Shown here: positions 1-8,253 of the stretch, in pieces
Position numbering within the stretch: the first letter of the stretch is position 1
Layout: each line of letters opens with the position of its first letter
NCBI GenBank assembly: GCA_019348265.1
Contig: JAHWJV010000121.1
Location: forward strand, 1-8,941
Direction of reading: 5' to 3'
DNA length: 8,941 nucleotides
Source of the DNA: Gemmatimonadota bacterium
Lineage (GTDB): Bacteria > Gemmatimonadota > Gemmatimonadetes > Longimicrobiales > Longimicrobiaceae
Program-made: the position numbers and the translations under genes
The notes under the pieces: model-generated
What the model saw: only the letters and a program-made list of their open reading frames with translations
Database searches by the model: none
Told to the model about the DNA's origin: nothing

Positions 1-51
1 GGCACGTGGCCGCCCGACACTTACTGGCCACATCGGCTGAACCAAAATTTT

Positions 52-56
52 GGAGG
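52..56 (+). promoter_or_regulatory. ribosome binding site of the ZU5-like lipoprotein gene
   Basis: GGAGG lies four bases before the ATG at 61. It fixes the start of the lipoprotein gene and argues against the overlapping reading frame that opens at position 6. Confidence 0.75.
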
Positions 57-60
57 AACC

Positions 61-651
61 ATGCGAGCGATTCGCAAAGGTGCGGTCGGTTTGATGGCTG
101 TGGTCGCTATTTCGGTGGCGTGCTCGGATCAGAGCAGTCCGATCGATGTGACGATGCGGGACCCGGCGCATGCGCCATCTTTCGGTCACCAGGAGGCCGC
201 AGGGACGGTAGATACGGTCGTGTCCATCCTCCAGCGCGACGTGCCGCTCGCCGCGCCGGTCTCGGTGACCGAGGTGATCGATCGTGACGGTGGGATGATC
301 CAGCTCCAGGAAGGCGGACTGAAGGTGCACTTCCCCGCAGGCGCGTTGACCAGGAAGACGCGGATCACGATCACGGCCCTGGAGGGCTCCAGCGTCGCCT
401 ACACCTTCGAGCCGCACGGGATCAAGTTCAAGGAGGCGGTGACGATCGATCAGGCGTATCAGGGCACCAATGCCTTCGCTGGCGGTCTCTCGCACTACCA
501 CGGCGCGTACTTCCCCGAAGACGACGGCGTGGACAAGCTCACCGGAAAGGCCCGGGTGACCGAGTTGTTCCCCATCGAGGTGGATCAGCTCGGCAAGAAG
601 CTCCGCTTCAAGATCAAACACTTCTCGGGCTACCTCATCTCCGTCGGCTGA
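61..651 (+). CDS. putative lipoprotein with ZU5-like domain
   Basis: This 196-residue protein is probably exported and lipid-anchored; its function is unknown. Residues 1-20 form a signal peptide: basic MRAIRKG, then a hydrophobic stretch ending SVAC, giving a lipobox with Cys21 as the lipidated residue. The -3 position is Ser rather than the usual Leu, which bacterial lipobox patterns tolerate. Residues about 77-135 resemble a ZU5 beta domain: an opening Gly-Gly, then the HFPAGAL signature (compare the family's iPxGAL), then FEPHGIKF followed by a strand. The tail KHFSGYLISVG resembles the end of other small secreted beta proteins with a ZU5-like fold. The ATG at 61 is chosen because GGAGG sits just upstream. 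A 102-base gap separates it from the TPR gene, so it need not be in the same operon. Lipoprotein status is likely; the ZU5 assignment is by eye and moderate. Confidence 0.8.
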   Translation: MRAIRKGAVGLMAVVAISVACSDQSSPIDVTMRDPAHAPSFGHQEAAGTVDTVVSILQRDVPLAAPVSVTEVIDRDGGMIQLQEGGLKVHFPAGALTRKTRITITALEGSSVAYTFEPHGIKFKEAVTIDQAYQGTNAFAGGLSHYHGAYFPEDDGVDKLTGKARVTELFPIEVDQLGKKLRFKIKHFSGYLISVG

Positions 652-744
652 CCGTGAACCACGAATCCGAGGGTACCCGCAGGGGTCCCCCAGGAACGCC
701 CCCGAGATGGAATGGCGGGCGCGATCCGTCGAGCATGGCCTATC

Positions 745-750
745 AGGAGG
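745..750 (+). promoter_or_regulatory. ribosome binding site deciding the TPR gene start
   Basis: AGGAGG ends three bases before the ATG at 754. An in-frame ATG at 712 has only a weak purine stretch upstream and would add 14 Arg-rich residues (AGAIRRAWPIRR) that do not look like part of a TPR fold. The start at 754, giving MDDERLAKAR, is preferred. Confidence 0.65.
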
Positions 751-753
751 GTT

Positions 754-1776
754 ATGGACGATGAAAGGCTAGCGAAGGCGCGAGTCCTGATCGAGCGTGG
801 TAGAGAGGCGGAGAAGCGGACCGATTTCCGAACGGCGCTGACGCACTACGAGGAGGCCCTTCCACTGCTGGAGGCGGCGCCCCCGGGTGAGCTCCGCGCG
901 GATCTCCTGCGCTGGCGTGGGAACGCGTACCTTCAGATCGGTCGAACGTCCGAGGCCGAGGGCTCGTACCGTTCGAGCCTGGCAGCGGCGAAGGAGCTTT
1001 CGTACGCCGCTGGATGGGCCCACGTCCTGAACTGTTTGGGCGCGGTCGCGCAGCGACTGGGATCCCCCGGCCGGGCGGAGGAACTCTATCGCGAGGCAGC
1101 GCTTCGAGCGCTGCAGGCAGGTGAGGACGAGCTCCTCGGTATGGTAGAGCACAACCTGGGAATTCTCGCCAACATCCGGGGGGACTTCGACGCCGCGCTG
1201 GACCGCTACCGGGTCAGCCTGGCTGCCTTCGAGCGGTGCGGCAACGAAGTGCAGATCTCGAACGTGTTGAACGGGATGGGGATGCTCTACACGGACCTGG
1301 AGCGGTTCCAGGAGGCGGAGGAGGTATTCGCCAGGGCCCTTACGCTCGCTCGAGCACGCGGCGACCTCATGGTCGAGGGTGTGATCGAGGGGAACCGCGC
1401 CGAGATCTACCTCCTCATGCAGAGGTGGGCGGAAGCGGAGGCATCCTGCGCCCGATCGATGGTGATCGCGGAGCAGCGGAAGGATCCCCTGCGGTGCGCG
1501 GAAGCCCTGCGGGTGTGGGCGTGCCTCGCTCAGGCCCGGAAGAATTACGAGCAGGCCGGGCGGGCGCTGGAGGAGGCCCGGAGCTTCGCTCGCGAAGCGA
1601 AGGACGCGCTGCTCCTCGCGGAGGTGCTGCGAGCGATGGGAGAGCTGTCACGCGAATCCGGCGACCTTGCCCGGGCACGGGAGGTGTGGGGCCAGGCGCG
1701 CGACGGGTTCAGTGCCGTCGGGGCACGGCGCGACGTCGGTGACGTCGACGCGAGACTCGCGAGTCTCGCCGCTTAG
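754..1776 (+). CDS. TPR repeat protein, paralogous to the TPR module of the downstream c-di-GMP enzyme
   Basis: This 340-residue protein has no signal peptide and no membrane segment. It appears to be made entirely of about seven to eight tetratricopeptide helix pairs with a period near 40 residues, of the long TPR_12/MalT-like type, so it is probably a cytoplasmic protein-binding scaffold. TPR hallmarks recur, for example NLGILANIRGDFDAALDRY, GMLYTDLERFQEAEEVFARA and ACLAQARKNYEQAGRALEEA. Residues about 130-204 align without gaps to residues 139-213 of the HD-GYP/GGDEF protein encoded at 2969; by hand roughly 42 of 75 positions are identical. No enzymatic or DNA-binding domain is visible. 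A hairpin terminator follows its stop, so it may be transcribed apart from the activator gene. A role in binding or regulating the adjacent sigma-54 activator is inferred from position and paralogy only. An alternative start lies at 712. Confidence 0.85.
   Translation: MDDERLAKARVLIERGREAEKRTDFRTALTHYEEALPLLEAAPPGELRADLLRWRGNAYLQIGRTSEAEGSYRSSLAAAKELSYAAGWAHVLNCLGAVAQRLGSPGRAEELYREAALRALQAGEDELLGMVEHNLGILANIRGDFDAALDRYRVSLAAFERCGNEVQISNVLNGMGMLYTDLERFQEAEEVFARALTLARARGDLMVEGVIEGNRAEIYLLMQRWAEAEASCARSMVIAEQRKDPLRCAEALRVWACLAQARKNYEQAGRALEEARSFAREAKDALLLAEVLRAMGELSRESGDLARAREVWGQARDGFSAVGARRDVGDVDARLASLAA
1750..1769 (+). repeat. perfect 20-base palindrome at the 3' end of the TPR gene
   Basis: The half-site GCGAGACTCG is followed directly by its exact reverse complement with no spacer. 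It lies inside the last codons of the TPR gene, about 160 bases before the activator start. A spacerless palindrome makes a poor RNA hairpin but fits a dimeric DNA-binding protein. No copy was noticed elsewhere in the window, and it may be coincidence of GC-rich codons. Confidence 0.45.
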
Positions 1777-1792
1777 GTGCGTCGATTCGATG

Positions 1793-1832
1793 AACCGGGT
1801 GGCCACCGAAGCTTGGTGAGCCGCCCGGTTTT
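1793..1832 (+). terminator. rho-independent terminator after the TPR gene
   Basis: An outer stem pairs 1793-1803 (AACCGGGTGGC) with 1820-1830 (GCCGCCCGGTT), 11 pairs including one wobble. It continues inward through CACC/GGTG with a single bulged A and closes on a short loop. A T run at 1829-1832 and a TTCGTCGT stretch follow. It starts 16 bases after the TPR stop codon. The T tract is short, so efficiency is uncertain. It falls inside the longest possible frame of the activator gene, which supports the later ATG at 1930 for that gene. Confidence 0.6.
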
Positions 1833-1929
1833 CGTCGTCCCCACCTCAGGTTTCGCGGGGGACGGTCGATACTCCAAGCCAGCGGCCGCACGCAGCCCGC
1901 GCTCGATCTTCCACCCACGCGATGCCTGG

Positions 1930-2976
1930 ATGACCTCAACGCTGACGCTTACCCGGCCGATTACCCGCCCGTTGGTGAAGAGGGTGCCGACCGTGTTCGG
2001 GCGAGAGAACATCATCGGTTCGAGCCGAGCCGTGCGCGAGGTGACGGCGCTCGCGGAGCGGGTCGCCGCCAACCCCGCCGTCCCGGTCCTGCTGGTCGGT
2101 GAGACGGGTACCGGCAAGGAGCTCTTTGCGCGCGCCATCCATAACGCCGGGCCGGACGTGGGCGAGCCGTTCGTAGCGGTCAACTGTGCCGCGATCCCGG
2201 AGTCGCTCCTCGAGTCGGAGCTGTTCGGCCATGAGCGCGGTGCCTTCACCGACGCCCGCGAACAGAAGCGCGGACTCGCGGAGCTCGCGGGGCGCGGGAC
2301 GCTCTTCCTCGACGAGATCGGCGAGCTCCCGCTCAAGCTGCAGCCCAAGCTGCTGCGGCTCCTGGAGGAGCGGCGCATTCGCCGGCTCGGGGGTTTGCAG
2401 GAGATCGAGGTGCGCTGCCGGATCGTCACGGCGACCAACCTGGCGCTGGAGGAGGCGGTCCTTCGCGGAGAGTTCCGGGAGGACCTCTTCTATCGACTGA
2501 ACGTCTTCCGGATCCTCCTCCCCGCTCTTCGCGAGCGGGCGCAGGATATCGAGCCGCTGGCCCGTCACTTCCTGGCGCTTCTCGGCGAGCAGCAGGGGAC
2601 CGACGCAAAGGTGCTCGACGCGAAAGCGACCGCCGCGCTCCGTGCCTACAACTGGCCGGGGAACATCCGCGAGCTGAAGAACGTCATCGAGCGAGCGACG
2701 CTCCTCGCCGACGGGCGGGAGGTCCAGCCCTGTCACCTGACCATCCAGCACCGCACGCGGGCGACGCTCTCCGACGCCGGCACGCCGGTCGCCGAGATCC
2801 GGATTCCGCCGCAGGGGAAGTCGCTCGACGACATCGAGCGCGAGGCGATCTGCCTCACGCTCGAGCTCGCCAGGGGCAACCAGAGCGCGACCGCACGGAT
2901 TCTGGGCATCTCGCGTCCCACACTCGCCAGGAAGTTGCGCAGGTACGGTCTGAGCGGCGGGGGAGACGATGCCTGA
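1930..2976 (+). CDS. sigma-54-dependent transcriptional activator (AAA+ / Fis HTH), no sensory domain
   Basis: This 348-residue bacterial enhancer-binding protein uses ATP hydrolysis to remodel RNA polymerase-sigma-54 at -24/-12 promoters. The AAA+ domain spans about 25-255: Walker A GETGTGKE (57-64), the sigma-54 contact loop as GAFTDA (104-109; the common form is GAFTGA, so the fifth residue is Asp), Walker B GTLFLDE (123-129), arginine-finger segment FREDLFYRLN (Arg183, Arg189) and sensor II WPGNIREL (242-249). A Fis-type helix-turn-helix closes it (about 313-343, ARILGISRPTLARKL). Only about 25 residues precede the AAA+ core, so there is no receiver, PAS or GAF domain; like PspF it probably depends on a partner protein. 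The ATG at 1930 is preferred over a GTG at 1777 because the longer version would translate the terminator. No strong ribosome site is visible. Its end overlaps the next gene by 8 bases, so the two are coupled. No sigma-54 promoter was found in the window. Confidence 0.92.
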   Translation: MTSTLTLTRPITRPLVKRVPTVFGRENIIGSSRAVREVTALAERVAANPAVPVLLVGETGTGKELFARAIHNAGPDVGEPFVAVNCAAIPESLLESELFGHERGAFTDAREQKRGLAELAGRGTLFLDEIGELPLKLQPKLLRLLEERRIRRLGGLQEIEVRCRIVTATNLALEEAVLRGEFREDLFYRLNVFRILLPALRERAQDIEPLARHFLALLGEQQGTDAKVLDAKATAALRAYNWPGNIRELKNVIERATLLADGREVQPCHLTIQHRTRATLSDAGTPVAEIRIPPQGKSLDDIEREAICLTLELARGNQSATARILGISRPTLARKLRRYGLSGGGDDA

Positions 2977-5548
2977 GATGAGCCAGCTCATCATGGCTCC
3001 GGCCCCGCCGGGCGAGACCCTCGACTCCCTCGTGGAGCAGGGCCAGGCGGCCGAGCGTGCAGGACTCCGCGACCGGGCTCGCACCTTCTTCGAGGCGGCG
3101 CTCCGCCGGATCGATGACCAATCGCCACGGGACGTAGCGATCACCCTGACGCGCTGGATTGCCCGGACCTACATCATGGACGGCGATCTCGAGACCGCGG
3201 CCGACTGCGCGACGCTCTCGCTCGCGATCGCGGAGGCGCAGGGCGACGCTCCCGGCACCGCGCACGCGCTCAATGCGCTCGGCAGCGTACTCCCGCAGCG
3301 AGGCGAGCTCGAGCAGGGCTTCCTCTGCCTCGATCGGGCGCGGCTCCTCGCCGACGAGATGGGCGATAATCGCCTGCGCGCGATGATCGATCAGAACCTC
3401 GGCATCGCGGCGACGATCCGGGGCGATTTCCCCGCCGCGCTCCTGCACTACCAGGCGAGCCTCGACGCGTTCCGCGCGGAGGGGATGGATGACCATGCCA
3501 GTTACGTGTTGAACAACCGCGGCATGCTCTTCACGGACCTGGAGCGCTGGCCGGAGGCGGAGGAGGCTTTCGACCGAGCGCTGGAGAGTGCGGTGCGCGC
3601 CGGAAACGTCGGCGCGCAGATCATGGTCGGGGTGAACCGCACCGAGCTCGAGATCGCGCAGAAGAGCTACGACCGCGCGGCCGAGTTCTGCGATCACGCC
3701 TTCAAGCTCGCGCGCCGCACCAACGATCTGCGGGCGCTGAGCGAGCTCCACAAGCACTACGCGATCATCGCCCGGGAGACAGATCAGCTCACGGCCGCGG
3801 AGGCGCATCTGTCCCGCGCGCTCGCGCTGGCCAGGCAGCGCGACGACCTCCTCCTGGCCGCCGAGATCGCGCGGGAAGAAGCGGAGCTCTTCTGGATGCA
3901 GGGGCGCAACCACGAGACGCTGCGCAGCCTCAACAAGGCGCACCAGCTCTTCGCCAGGCTCCATGCCAAGCGCGAGATCGCCGACATCGACGGGCGGATG
4001 TCGAATCTCGAGGCGCAGTTCGTCGAGATAGTGAAACGGTGGGGCGAGTCGATCGAGTCGGCGGACCAGTACACGCAGGGCCACTGCATGCGAGTGGCCG
4101 ATTATGCATGCGAGCTCGCCCGCGACGCCGGTTTGGACCGGAAGACGCTCTTCTGGTTCAGGCTGGGCGCTCTCCTCCACGACGTCGGCAAGATCGTCGT
4201 ACCGGCGGTCGTGCTGAACAAGCCGGCTCAGCTGACGGATGCCGAGCGTGCGGTGATCGAGCGGCACCCTGACGCGGGTGTGGCGCTCCTCGCGGACATC
4301 GAGTTCCCATGGGACATCCGCCCTATGGTGCGCCACCACCACGAGCGGTGGGAGGGCGGAGGGTATCCCACCGGGATCGCCGGGGATGAGATCCCGCTGG
4401 CCGCGCGCATCCTGTGCATCGCCGACGTGTTCGACGCGCTCACCTCGGAGCGGCCCTACCGCGCCGGGTTCTCGCAGGAGCGCGCACTGGACATCATGAC
4501 GACCAGCATGGCTTCGCACTTCGACCCGGCTCTTCTCCAGCGGTGGCGGGAGCTCTGTGCGCAGGGAATCGTCGCCGAGCTGGCGCGGGTCTCGGCGGAG
4601 AGCCTTGCCGTGCAGAGCCCTGGCGCCACGCCGGAGCAGATGGAGGAGACGCCTTGCAGGCTCCGCGTGCTCGTGATCTCTCGGAACTTTGCAGACGCGG
4701 CGCTCCTCCGCTCCTCTCGCCTCGCGGACGGCAGCGCCGCAGCGGAGGTCAGCCACGTCGCGACGAGCCATGAGGCCATGTACCGGCTCCGCACGGAGTC
4801 GTTCGACGCGGTCGTTGTCGGCCTGCCCCTCCACGAGGGGCACGAGCTGACGGGTGTCGTGCAGCTCCAGGAAAAAGCTCCTGAGCTGCCGGCGCTCCTG
4901 ATCGGGAACCTGTCGGACCAGTGGCTCTCGCAGCACGCCATCCGGCACGGAGCGCAGGATTTCCTCCTCCGCGGGGAGACCACGTCGGCCACGCTCCTGC
5001 GGGCGCTCCGGTTCGCGATGGAGCGCAACCGGCTGCGTCTCGACCTCCAGTCGAAGTCCCTTCTCGACGATCTCACGGGGCTCTACAACCGACGCGGCTT
5101 CTTCACCGTCGCGGCGCCCCAGCTCAAGCTCGCCGACCGCAGGAAGGAGCGTCTCGCCGTCGTCTTCGCGGACGTGAACGGGTTCAAGCAGGTCAACGAC
5201 CAGTTCGGCCACCGCGAGGGCGACCTCGCGCTGGTCGACATCACGACGCTGCTGAAGAGCACGTTCCGCCAGACTGATACGCTCGCGCGGCTCGGCGGCG
5301 ACGAGTTCGTTGCCCTGGTGCCCAACGCCGGCCCCAGTGCGATCGCCGCGCTCCTCGACCGGCTGGACAAGCACCTCGACCTGTACAACTCCTACGCCGG
5401 CCGCCGCCACTCGCTGGGTCTCAGCCTCGGCAGTTCGATCTACGACCCCAGCGCGCCAACCTCGATCGACGAGCTGCTCCGGGAGGCAGACAAGTCGATG
5501 TACGAGCAGAAGCAGGAGGGGTGCCGCGCCCGACTAGCCGCCGGATAG
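2969..5548 (+). CDS. TPR / HD-GYP / pseudo-receiver / GGDEF cyclic-di-GMP turnover protein
   Basis: This 859-residue soluble protein carries both opposing c-di-GMP activities. Residues about 10-345 are TPRs paralogous to the protein encoded at 754. The HD-GYP domain (about 355-540) hydrolyses c-di-GMP; its expected metal ligands are present: His372, His404-Asp405 in HDVGK, His433, His456-His457 in HHHERWEGGGYP, and Asp486. Residue 368, four before His372, is Tyr where trinuclear enzymes have Glu, suggesting a two-metal site. Residues about 563-690 look like a receiver (ending GAQDFLLRGE) but lack the acidic pocket (VLVISRN) and have Gly618 where the phosphorylated Asp should be, so it cannot be phosphorylated normally. 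The GGDEF domain (about 695-852) makes c-di-GMP: DDLTGLYNRR, FADVNGFKQVND, intact GGDEF (776-780), and a complete inhibitory I-site, RQTD (767-770), five residues upstream. The start overlaps the activator gene by 8 bases, with GGAGA just upstream, so the two are an operon. Confidence 0.93.
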   Translation: MPEMSQLIMAPAPPGETLDSLVEQGQAAERAGLRDRARTFFEAALRRIDDQSPRDVAITLTRWIARTYIMDGDLETAADCATLSLAIAEAQGDAPGTAHALNALGSVLPQRGELEQGFLCLDRARLLADEMGDNRLRAMIDQNLGIAATIRGDFPAALLHYQASLDAFRAEGMDDHASYVLNNRGMLFTDLERWPEAEEAFDRALESAVRAGNVGAQIMVGVNRTELEIAQKSYDRAAEFCDHAFKLARRTNDLRALSELHKHYAIIARETDQLTAAEAHLSRALALARQRDDLLLAAEIAREEAELFWMQGRNHETLRSLNKAHQLFARLHAKREIADIDGRMSNLEAQFVEIVKRWGESIESADQYTQGHCMRVADYACELARDAGLDRKTLFWFRLGALLHDVGKIVVPAVVLNKPAQLTDAERAVIERHPDAGVALLADIEFPWDIRPMVRHHHERWEGGGYPTGIAGDEIPLAARILCIADVFDALTSERPYRAGFSQERALDIMTTSMASHFDPALLQRWRELCAQGIVAELARVSAESLAVQSPGATPEQMEETPCRLRVLVISRNFADAALLRSSRLADGSAAAEVSHVATSHEAMYRLRTESFDAVVVGLPLHEGHELTGVVQLQEKAPELPALLIGNLSDQWLSQHAIRHGAQDFLLRGETTSATLLRALRFAMERNRLRLDLQSKSLLDDLTGLYNRRGFFTVAAPQLKLADRRKERLAVVFADVNGFKQVNDQFGHREGDLALVDITTLLKSTFRQTDTLARLGGDEFVALVPNAGPSAIAALLDRLDKHLDLYNSYAGRRHSLGLSLGSSIYDPSAPTSIDELLREADKSMYEQKQEGCRARLAAG

Positions 5549-5647
5549 GGAACAGGGAACAGGGAATAGCGGGAACTAAACGGAGGGGCCGACATCCTGC
5601 TCGATGTCGGCCCCTTCGTCCAGTTCGGCACCCCGTTCCCGGTTCCC
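5548..5647. repeat. heptamer-repeat palindromic element between convergent genes
   Basis: The left arm has GGGAACA (5548-5554), GGGAACA (5555-5561), GGGAATA (5562-5568), then GCGGGAAC. The right arm, GTTCCCGGTTCCC (5635-5647), is the reverse complement of 5548-5560 at 12 of 13 positions. The arms are nearly concentric with the central hairpin at 5584-5615. The element fills the gap exactly: its first G is the last base of the upstream stop codon, and it ends just before the stop of the opposite-strand gene. A similar layout with another heptamer occurs at 8254-8338. Confidence 0.7.
5584..5615. terminator. strong hairpin, probable bidirectional terminator
   Basis: AGGGGCCGACATC (5584-5596) and GATGTCGGCCCCT (5603-5615) are a perfect 13-base inverted repeat with the six-base loop CTGCTC. 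It lies between a gene ending at 5548 on the plus strand and one ending at 5653 on the minus strand. Plus-strand transcripts meet only a short TTCG after the stem; minus-strand transcripts meet CCGTTTAGTT. Neither U tract is ideal, but position and stem strength favour termination in both directions. Confidence 0.7.
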
Positions 5648-5652
5648 TCTTT

Positions 5653-6237
5653 CTAGCGGTTCCGCAGCGAGTCCCGCGCGGCCTGAGTGGTCTGGCACCA
5701 GGGCCAGACGCTGAAGCCGCGTACGATGTGCGCGGTGTCGGCGCGCGTGTCGCGGGTGCGGTTGCTCCACGGATCGATTTGCTGACGGGGGCGGCGGCGA
5801 TTGGCCTCACGGATGTCCTGCTCGTACAGCTCGCATACCGCGGTCTCCTGCTCCGGATTCAGGAGCTCGGCCACGCGGTCGATGACCCCGCGGTTGTTGG
5901 CGCGGATGCGGTCCAGGATCGGGCGCTCCGAGGGGTTGACCTGGAGCACTCCCGGCTGCCGGTTGTTGATGATCGCCCTGGCCTCGAGTGAGTCGACCAG
6001 AGCCCCGTTCTCGTCGCGCACAGCGGTGGCCAGCGAGTCGAGCGTCGTTACCTGCTGCGAGGTCAGGTCCAGCCGGTCTCGGTAGCCGATCAGCGCGTAA
6101 ACCGGGGGCGGCTCCAGCGCCAGCGGGATCACCGTGAGACGCATGTTCGCGGGCGGCTGACCCCGCTCCTGCGCCGGCCGCGCGGTACAACCCACTGCTA
6201 CCGCCAGTGCGGCGAGGACGATGAAGCGCTTGGTCAT
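5653..6237 (-). CDS. LTxxQ (Spy/CpxP-like) putative lipoprotein
   Basis: This 194-residue protein is probably anchored in the cell envelope. Residues 1-16 form a lipoprotein signal: MTKR, then a hydrophobic run ending AVGC, with Cys17 as the lipidated residue. Residues about 50-135 look all-helical and contain two motifs typical of the LTxxQ family, LDLTSQQ and LLNPEQE, separated by a region rich in Asp, Glu and Arg. In Spy and CpxP such motifs mark the ends of helical hairpins that act as periplasmic chaperones or stress modulators. The C-terminal third, rich in Arg and Gln, ends in VWPWCQTTQAARDSLRNR and is not recognised. The start at 6237 has GGAGAA seven to eight bases upstream on the minus strand (6243-6248). 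The gene is divergent from the ABC exporter across 171 bases, so the two could share control. The lipoprotein call is good; the Spy-like role is inference from short motifs. Confidence 0.82.
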   Translation of the reverse strand: MTKRFIVLAALAVAVGCTARPAQERGQPPANMRLTVIPLALEPPPVYALIGYRDRLDLTSQQVTTLDSLATAVRDENGALVDSLEARAIINNRQPGVLQVNPSERPILDRIRANNRGVIDRVAELLNPEQETAVCELYEQDIREANRRRPRQQIDPWSNRTRDTRADTAHIVRGFSVWPWCQTTQAARDSLRNR

Positions 6238-6242
6238 GATCG

Positions 6243-6248
6243 TTCTCC
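6243..6248 (-). promoter_or_regulatory. ribosome binding site of the LTxxQ lipoprotein gene
   Basis: Read on the minus strand, GGAGAA stands five bases before the ATG that begins at 6237. It supports that start and the direction of the gene. Confidence 0.7.
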
Positions 6249-6310
6249 GACGTTTGAATGTTCAGCTCCCGTCCGGAAGCGACCCTCTCGCCGCCGAGAA
6301 ACCTTCCGCC

Positions 6311-6339
6311 CCCCGGGCGCGCACGCACTTCGCCCGGGG
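6311..6339. promoter_or_regulatory. inverted repeat in the divergent intergenic region
   Basis: CCCCGGGCG (6311-6319) and CGCCCGGGG (6331-6339) are perfect 9-base arms around an 11-base spacer. They sit centrally between the divergent lipoprotein (start 6237) and ABC exporter (start 6409) genes, where an operator would be expected. A weak -10-like TACGAT follows at 6346-6351 with no convincing -35. It could equally be an mRNA hairpin or GC-rich chance. Confidence 0.35.
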
Positions 6340-6408
6340 TGCGGTGTACGATCTTCCATTACTTACGACACGCAGTAGCGTCGCTTTCCTACGTCGCGCC
6401 GGAACCGA

Positions 6409-8244
<1,836 letters not shown>

Positions 8245-8253
8245 CGGAGGCCG

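Noticed and set aside
1..60. Reading frame starting at 6 and short inverted repeat GTGGCC/GGCCAC at 6-31
   Set aside because: The frame from 6 gives an Arg/Gly-rich translation overlapping the lipoprotein in another frame. The six-base inverted repeat is too short to call.
671..690. Possible terminator hairpin between the ZU5-like lipoprotein and TPR genes
   Set aside because: ACCC can pair with GGGT over a GCAG loop, but the stem is only four pairs plus three beyond a mismatch, and no T run follows.
1236..1742. Alternative plus-strand frame of 168 codons within the TPR gene
   Set aside because: Gly/Arg-rich out-of-frame translation. The TPR frame has clear repeat periodicity and wins.
1952..2020. 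FleQ-like c-di-GMP binding motif just before the AAA+ core of the activator
   Set aside because: The segment FGRENIIGSS resembles the region holding the LFRS motif in FleQ, but the Arg is out of register when the following Gly is aligned. Direct c-di-GMP binding is therefore not supported from sequence.
1936..3144. Open reading frame of 402 codons on the minus strand across the activator gene
   Set aside because: Shadow of a gene carrying every AAA+ motif. The antisense translation has low complexity.
2855..5410. Open reading frame of 851 codons on the minus strand, antisense to the c-di-GMP enzyme gene
   Set aside because: Its translation is rich in Arg, Glu, Val and Leu without domains, and it lies opposite a gene with complete catalytic motifs. 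Long antisense frames are expected from GC-rich codon bias.
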